A program made the position numbers and the translations under genes. The notes beneath the pieces were generated by a model. It had not been told where the DNA came from, made no database searches, and saw only the letters and a list, made by a program, of their open reading frames with translations. Of a stretch of 27,066 bases of DNA, positions 23,343 through 27,066 are shown piece after piece. The stretch is from the NCBI GenBank assembly GCA_937901345.1, contig CALCHM010000189.1:1-27066 (forward strand), read 5' to 3'. The first letter of the stretch is position 1. Each line of letters starts with the position of its first letter. The stretch comes from an uncultured Prevotella sp. Lineage in GTDB: Bacteria > Bacteroidota > Bacteroidia > Bacteroidales > Bacteroidaceae.

Positions 23343-23987
23343 TTATTTCACGTTGAAGCGCAAAAGGGTTTCGCCATTCAGACTCCCCGTAATGCGGTCA
23401 TTGATCTGCACTTCACGGGGCACGTCGGGCATACCAGTAAAAATGAGATCGCCTTGTCGCAATGTGTAGTGCTTACTGATTTGTGCAATCACGCGGTCCA
23501 CATGATGAAGCATGTTTCCCGACACACCGGTGTGGATTTCAACGTCGTTATTCGCAAGTGCAAAATAATGGTCGGCACTTAGGGGTTGAAAGTGTTGGTT
23601 CACACCAGCCTCTTCTTCCCCACCCTTCTGCTGTTCATCGTAAAGTGGCTGAAATTTACCTATGGCAGCAGCTCCGTCAAAACCTACGGCAATATCCCAA
23701 GGACGACCTTCACTGACCAGCTGCTTACGGAGCGCTTCGGCACTAAAGGTGGCACCAATGGTAACGGCATCATAATAACGATGGGCAAAGCGTTCGGAGA
23801 TGGATCTGCCTAGTCGACAAATGCGAACAACCAAATGAGCACCCACAACACAAGGCATGGCAAAATCTGGAATAAAGAAAGGTTTGCCATCCTTCAACAA
23901 ACACGTGTCGGGCAAGACGCAAACGTCAAGTTGCTCATCATTTAACGCAGTAGTGGGATAATTATTGTAGAGTACGATTACTTTCAT
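23343..23987 (-). CDS. FAH-family protein lacking the metal-binding residues
   Basis: The fold is that of fumarylacetoacetate hydrolase/2-hydroxyhepta-2,4-diene-dioate isomerase: FFIPDFAMP, VVRICRLGRSISERFAHRYYDAVTIG and the C-terminal LRQGDLIFTGMPDVP. The ATG at 23987 (214 aa) is chosen because a promoter box lies just upstream; the frame extends to 24035. In active members the metal is held by a Y-E-x-E motif and by the first Asp of a D-F-T-A-R-D motif. Here the matching positions read VGAH (Gly49, His51) and ATFSAEA (Ala79), so all three acidic ligands are gone. It is therefore probably not a metal-dependent hydrolase. As the first gene of the porU-porV-ispF operon it may have a binding or structural role (inference). 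Confidence 0.82.
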   Translation of the reverse strand: MKVIVLYNNYPTTALNDEQLDVCVLPDTCLLKDGKPFFIPDFAMPCVVGAHLVVRICRLGRSISERFAHRYYDAVTIGATFSAEALRKQLVSEGRPWDIAVGFDGAAAIGKFQPLYDEQQKGGEEEAGVNQHFQPLSADHYFALANNDVEIHTGVSGNMLHHVDRVIAQISKHYTLRQGDLIFTGMPDVPREVQINDRITGSLNGETLLRFNVK

Positions 23988-24024
23988 AACTATAAGAGCG
24001 AGATTGTTAATTTCAAATGCTAGG

Positions 24025-24058
24025 CAAAAATACATCTTTTTACCTGATTGCTCGCAAC
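24025..24058 (-). promoter_or_regulatory. Predicted promoter of the FAH-porU-porV-ispF operon
   Basis: On the minus strand TATTTTTG (24032-24025) matches TAnnTTTG, with GTTG (24058-24055) 22 bp upstream as a weak -33 element. Transcription would start near 24018, about 30 nt before the ATG at 23987 and inside the longer alternative reading frame. This supports the shorter protein. Confidence 0.5.
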
Positions 24059-24183
24059 CGCCACTCCATTTTTAACCGTGCGAGCACCAAAGGAGGAGGA
24101 AGAACACTACCCCCAGATACAATAATTGGCAACCTCTTTGCGGCATTACGTACATGAAAGTTACTCAATTAATTAAGTTTCAG

Positions 24184-24227
24184 ATATAGCAGTTGTCCAG
24201 CTTACAGACTTCGCACAACAGCTATAT
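24184..24227. repeat. Inverted repeat upstream of the porU operon
   Basis: ATATAGCAGTTGT (24184-24196) and ACAACAGCTATAT (24215-24227) pair over 13 bp with one central mismatch and an 18-nt loop. It lies about 150 bp upstream of the operon promoter. Confidence 0.55.
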
Positions 24228-24277
24228 TACCACCTAGAACGGACTAATTCAAAATAGATAATCCACCATAAAAACCT

Positions 24278-24490
24278 GCATAGCGCCAAATGTTTTGCAA
24301 ATCAGTCCCTGCTGACCTGCAGGGCGCCAGACGTTTTACAAATCCGTCTATGCGCTCTGCATAGCGCCAGAAGTTTTGCAAATCGGTCCCTGCAGACCAG
24401 CAAGGCGCCAGACGTTTTCCAAATCCGTCTATGCGCTCTGCATAGCGCCATACGTTTTGCAAATCTGTCTATGCGCACTTCACAGTGGCA
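24278..24490. repeat. Array III: 40-41 bp tandem repeat with an 81-bp super-period
   Basis: GCGCCA anchors fall at 24283, 24324, 24364, 24405 and 24445 (spacings 41, 40, 41, 40), with a decayed copy near 24485. Units of two kinds alternate, so every second unit is nearly identical at an exact 81-bp distance. All share GTTTTGCAAATC or a one-base variant. One kind carries GGTCCCTGCAGACC, the other CTATGCGCTCTGCATAG, each a small hairpin. It is non-coding. Confidence 0.87.
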
Positions 24491-24520
24491 AAAATTTAAC
24501 AAAGGAATCATATAACCTTC

Positions 24521-24563
24521 CTACTCCGTTTAATATGCCCCATTGGAATATTAAACGGAGTAG
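24521..24563. repeat. Perfect 16-bp palindrome after array III
   Basis: CTACTCCGTTTAATAT (24521-24536) and ATATTAAACGGAGTAG (24548-24563) are perfectly complementary with an 11-nt loop, GCCCCATTGGA, that can pair further (CC/GG). There is no U-tract on either strand. It could be an operator, a recombination site or part of a mobile repeat. Confidence 0.75.
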
Positions 24564-24737
24564 TCTAACTTAAAATGTGCTACAAAGGGATGCACAACCC
24601 TACCTTTTGTCGTATACGCCTAAAAAAGCGAGAAAGACGATTAACTTAGTTACTGCGGCGGACTGTTAAAGTTTCAGGAGTACAACCCAAAGTCATGCAA
24701 GCAACTGCAATGTTGTTACCTTCTTTAGTTCAAAACA

Positions 24738-24837
24738 AAAACCTCTGGAAAAGTCCATTTTCAATCAAAGCGAATGACGGCACTTGCATATCTTAATGCC
24801 GCGAATATCGTTTGTAATGAACTTTTTCAGAGGTTTT
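24738..24837. repeat. 100-bp inverted-repeat element or long-loop terminator
   Basis: The 20-bp arms at 24738-24757 and 24818-24837 (AAAACCTCTGGAAAAG and CTTTTTCAGAGGTTTT) pair with two G-T wobbles. Inside lies a smaller GGCA/TGCC stem. On the minus strand the last arm runs into TTTTTGTTTTG, so it could end the transcript of the 189-aa ORF. The equal arms and 100-bp size also suit a MITE or the ends of a lost IS. Confidence 0.6.
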
Positions 24838-24869
24838 GTTATCTTAATCTTTGATTCGTCAGATACAGA

Positions 24870-25439
24870 TTATCCGTTGAGCAAACTATCAATTTCTTCG
24901 TCGCTGATTTCTGCCCCTGCACCTTCGTTGACTGCCGCTTCAAATTCAGCGGTGAGCTGGTCCTTAGTTTTCTCTACAGTTGGAAGACTATTAAAATCGA
25001 GACCTTCGATTTCGTCAAGCTTCAGTTCAGGATTGATGAGTTCTCCGTTTTCGTTGAAGTTATTTTTCAGTGCGCGAATGGCTGTCGCTTGTTTGCGACA
25101 GTTATTGATAATGTCGAGCAAACCATCACCACATGCCTTTACTAACTTAGGACCGACTACCATATACTTGGCATATTTCAGTCCCTTAAGTCCTTTCTTG
25201 GCAAGTGCACTTGTAGCGGCTGCTGTTGTAGTTGAAATGGTTACACCACCACCTGTGAGCGAAAGGCCAGAACTAATCATATCTATGTACTGTCTAAGTG
25301 CCAAACTACTGTTACGCACTGTTCCGTTTTCGTCAACCACAGCGAGGATTTCACTCACGGAGTTATCTTCGTTGACAACTTTGATGCGACTCACCTTATA
25401 CCACGTAATTTTATTTACATAGACTTTGAGCGAGTCCAT
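24870..25439 (-). CDS. Unrecognised 189-aa ORF, probably 5'-truncated
   Basis: I do not recognise this protein. It starts MDSLKVYVNKITWYKVSRIK with a strand-rich, basic opening. It then has a Gly/Thr/Ala-rich stretch, GLSLTGGGVTISTTTAAATS (about residues 57-76), and KKGLKGLKYAKYMVVGP. The last 60 residues are acidic and end EISDEEIDSLLNG. No signal peptide is seen. The frame stays open upstream of the ATG for about 15 codons with protein-like content (LDEYVAHCDTLM), then meets a stop at 25487-25485. There is no better start codon, so the true N-terminus may have been lost where the FemAB-like fragment joins. An overlapping plus-strand frame is Ser-rich and looks like the antisense shadow. That this is a real gene is moderately supported. 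Confidence 0.5.
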   Translation of the reverse strand: MDSLKVYVNKITWYKVSRIKVVNEDNSVSEILAVVDENGTVRNSSLALRQYIDMISSGLSLTGGGVTISTTTAAATSALAKKGLKGLKYAKYMVVGPKLVKACGDGLLDIINNCRKQATAIRALKNNFNENGELINPELKLDEIEGLDFNSLPTVEKTKDQLTAEFEAAVNEGAGAEISDEEIDSLLNG

Positions 25440-25441
25440 GA

Positions 25442-25984
25442 GTGTATCGCAGTGAGCAACGTATTCGTCAAGTGAAGAAAGCTCTCAAAAATGGTGCTAC
25501 TATCTGCGAAGCGCAAAGCGAGCAAGAGATACGCGATTGGTACCAGATCCTTAGCCAACTCTACCGCGAGAAAGTGCGCACACCGCTGTTTACGGAGGAG
25601 TTTTTCTTGCAGTTCTATCGCAATGGAGTAGGTAAGTACTTGCTAGTGAAACACCAAGGCAAGGTCATCGGCGGAATGATGTGTCCGATACTGGATGGTA
25701 AAGCTATATACGAGTGGTATGTGTGTGGACTGGATGAGGAGTATCGCGAGCAGTATCCATCGGTGATGGCTACCTATGCCGCCATCGAATATGCCAAAGC
25801 CAATAATTTGCCTCTTTTCGATTTTATGGGAGCAGGTAAACCCGATATCCCTTATGGCGTACGCGACTTTAAGATGGAGTTTGGCGGCGAATTGGTAGAG
25901 CATGGGCGATTCCTCTGCGTGCGCAAACCGCTGCTGTATCGAATGGGGGAATTGGGGGTAAAAATACTGAAAAATAAATACTAA
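25442..25984 (+). pseudogene. FemAB-like/GNAT peptidoglycan or glycan aminoacyltransferase, 5'-truncated
   Basis: The 180 residues match only the C-terminal half of FemAB-type proteins, usually 320-350 aa, found in Bacteroidetes polysaccharide loci. They include QVKKALKNGATI, LYREKVRTPLF, GKVIGGMMCPILDGKAIYEW, YVCGLDEEY, YPSVMATYAAIEYA, FDFMGAGKPDIPYGVRDFK and FGGELVEHGRF. An in-frame TGA at 25439-25441 sits directly before the only possible start, a GTG at 25442, and no N-terminal half is found upstream. The gene is therefore a remnant whose 5' part was removed near 25440-25485. It is followed 8 bp later by the DUF354 gene, so the two were probably cotranscribed in a glycan cluster. Confidence 0.8.
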
Positions 25985-25992
25985 AAAACAAT

Positions 25993-27058
25993 ATGAGAAT
26001 TTTAATTGACATCAATCATCCTGCTCATGTGCATTATTTTAGAAATTTAATTAAAATAATGATAGAGAAAGGACATGAATTTGTAGTGGTTAATCGCGAT
26101 GATGTTGGATTACTATCAGATTGACCATATTATTCGTAATAAACGTCCAGAGAAGAAAAACTCATTCAAATCTTTGTACTATTTATTTGGATGTATTTGG
26201 GCATGCATAAAAGCTTCATTCAAATATAAGCCGAATATATATTTAGGATTTGGTTCATCTGCGGCATCTATCACAGCAAGATTGTTTCGCAAGCCATGTA
26301 TCATATTAGATGATACCGAGCATAATAAATTGAATCATAGATTGTATTTGCCAGGTGCATCAGTTGTATTAACTCCGTTCTATTACAATATTGATTTAGG
26401 CGAAAAGCAACTGCGCTTCGATGCATATGTGGAGCAGTTATATATGCATAGCCATTATTTTACGAAAAATGAAAATACCATCAACGAACAAGGAGTTAAA
26501 AGCGATGAATATGTATTGGTGCGTTATATCGCCTATGATGCGCATCATGATAAAGATGTAAAACCTTTGTGTGATGAGCAAAAGAAGGCAATCATCCAAT
26601 TGCTTGCACAAAAATATCGCGTACTGCTCTCTATGGAAAAGAATAATCAAGATGAGTTCTATAAGCCATATCTGGTACATTTTTCACCAGAGAAGATGCA
26701 TGATATAGAGGCAGGAGCTAAATTCTTGGTCGCAGAAGGTGCTACAATGGCGAGCGAAGCATTTGTAAATGGTGTTCCATACCTATATCTCAATCCATTA
26801 CGAGTGGGCAATGTTGATCAACAACAACAAGCAATGCCACAGCACTTCTTCCAAACGACCGATTATCAAGAAGCAATCAATGCTATTAATCACTTGACAT
26901 CTATACCCGTTGATAAAGATTCAATCAAAGCGTCAATAGAAGCAACTACGATTGATCCAACATTATTCCTTGTTTGGTTTGTGGAGAATTTTCCTACTTC
27001 TTTGCAACAGACGCGTGAACAACAAGCATCTGCTACTTTTTGGGAACAATTTAAGTAA
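25993..27058 (+). pseudogene. DUF354 (COG1817) glycosyltransferase-like gene, frameshifted
   Basis: The gene begins with the family start MRILIDINHPAHVHYFRNL and KGHEFVVVNRDD, then reaches a TGA about 43 codons in, near 26134. The rest continues in the next frame from about 26099: LDYYQIDHIIRNKR, YLGFGSSAASITARLFRKP, IILDDTEHN, VLTPFYY, RYIAYDAHHD, AEGATMASEAFVNGVPYLYL. Both pieces together give about 350 aa, the normal family length. The residues expected between NRDD and LDYYQ seem to be missing, so a small out-of-frame deletion near 26098-26105 is more likely than a simple slip. The family has a GT-B-like fold and occurs in capsule and O-antigen loci. The stop at 27058 is the genuine 3' end. 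Confidence 0.82.
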
Positions 27059-27066
27059 TACAATAT

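Larger units (their letters stand above)
23988..24869. other. Gene-free repeat-rich region upstream of the porU operon
   Basis: In 882 bp I see the operon promoter (24025-24058), three separate palindromes and array III, but no plausible gene. The short stretches 24059-24183 and 24564-24737 show nothing I can name. Several short open frames across array III are products of the repeat. Confidence 0.7.

Noticed and set aside
17511..24490. The repeat arrays as CRISPR arrays
   Set aside because: There is no constant repeat alternating with unique spacers: the whole 41-bp unit recurs with gradual divergence, and no cas genes are present.
24244..24511. Overlapping 69-72 aa minus-strand frames across array III
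   Set aside because: They reflect the tandem repeat in two frames at once, which argues against coding.
24784..25422. 212-aa plus-strand open frame
   Set aside because: It is Ser/Leu-rich with no recognisable fold and lies antisense to the 189-aa frame, which has more natural composition; it is likely the shadow.
26095..26140. Programmed frameshift in the DUF354 gene
   Set aside because: No slippery heptamer or downstream structure is evident, residues appear to be missing at the join, and the neighbouring gene is also damaged.

Overview
The window looks like a Bacteroidales chromosome, most likely Prevotellaceae-like. The reasons are: type IX secretion genes porU and porV; promoters of the Bacteroidetes type (TAnnTTTG at -7, with a TTTG about 19-22 bp upstream where one is visible); almost no Shine-Dalgarno sequences; a galM-sugar permease pair; and a giant receiver/ATP-grasp protein of a kind I associate with this phylum. 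The genus is inference. There are no rRNA, tRNA, phage or intact IS genes.

Layout. (1) 1-1316, minus: galM followed by a sugar MFS permease cut by the window edge. (2) 1506-2324, plus: panB. (3) 2542-4732, minus: an AGE-type N-acylglucosamine 2-epimerase, then yhcH and a small lipoprotein; a long terminator-like palindrome separates the epimerase from yhcH. (4) 5280-11473, plus: a complete tripartite RND efflux operon (lipoprotein adaptor, 1133-aa pump, lipoprotein outer-membrane factor). (5) 11637-12425, plus: an LpxA-like acyltransferase with several active-site substitutions. (6) 12426-13127: gene-free and packed with palindromes. (7) 13128-17341, minus: an NahK-like N-acetylhexosamine 1-kinase and a 996-aa protein joining two receiver-like domains to a PPDK-type ATP-grasp domain. 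(8) 17830-23987, minus: an operon of a degenerate FAH-family protein, porU, porV and ispF. (9) 23988-24869: gene-free, repeat-rich. (10) 24870-27058: an unrecognised 189-aa ORF meets, head to head, a 5'-truncated FemAB-like gene, followed by a frameshifted DUF354 gene. This looks like the worn edge of a surface-polysaccharide locus.

How the genes fit together. GalM, the permease, the AGE epimerase, YhcH and the NahK-like kinase all suit uptake and salvage of galactose, sialic acid and N-acetylhexosamines from host glycans. PorU and PorV are the sortase and shuttle that attach T9SS cargo to the cell surface. The efflux pump is a self-contained export unit.

The most unusual signal is non-coding. 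Three separate intergenic regions (about 12752-12960, 17511-17700 and 24278-24490) each hold a tandem array with the same 40-42 bp period. Their sequences differ, but each unit is built round a small dyad of the form GTTT-centre-AAATC (centres TATA, CGCG or GC). Two of the arrays show an alternating two-unit super-period of 81-83 bp. A single unit of the same kind lies at about 14291-14331. These arrays look like diverged members of one family and are my main candidate for something undescribed. Other leads are the LpxA-like protein with changed catalytic-pocket residues, an FAH-fold protein that has lost its metal ligands inside the porU operon, and the receiver/ATP-grasp fusion.
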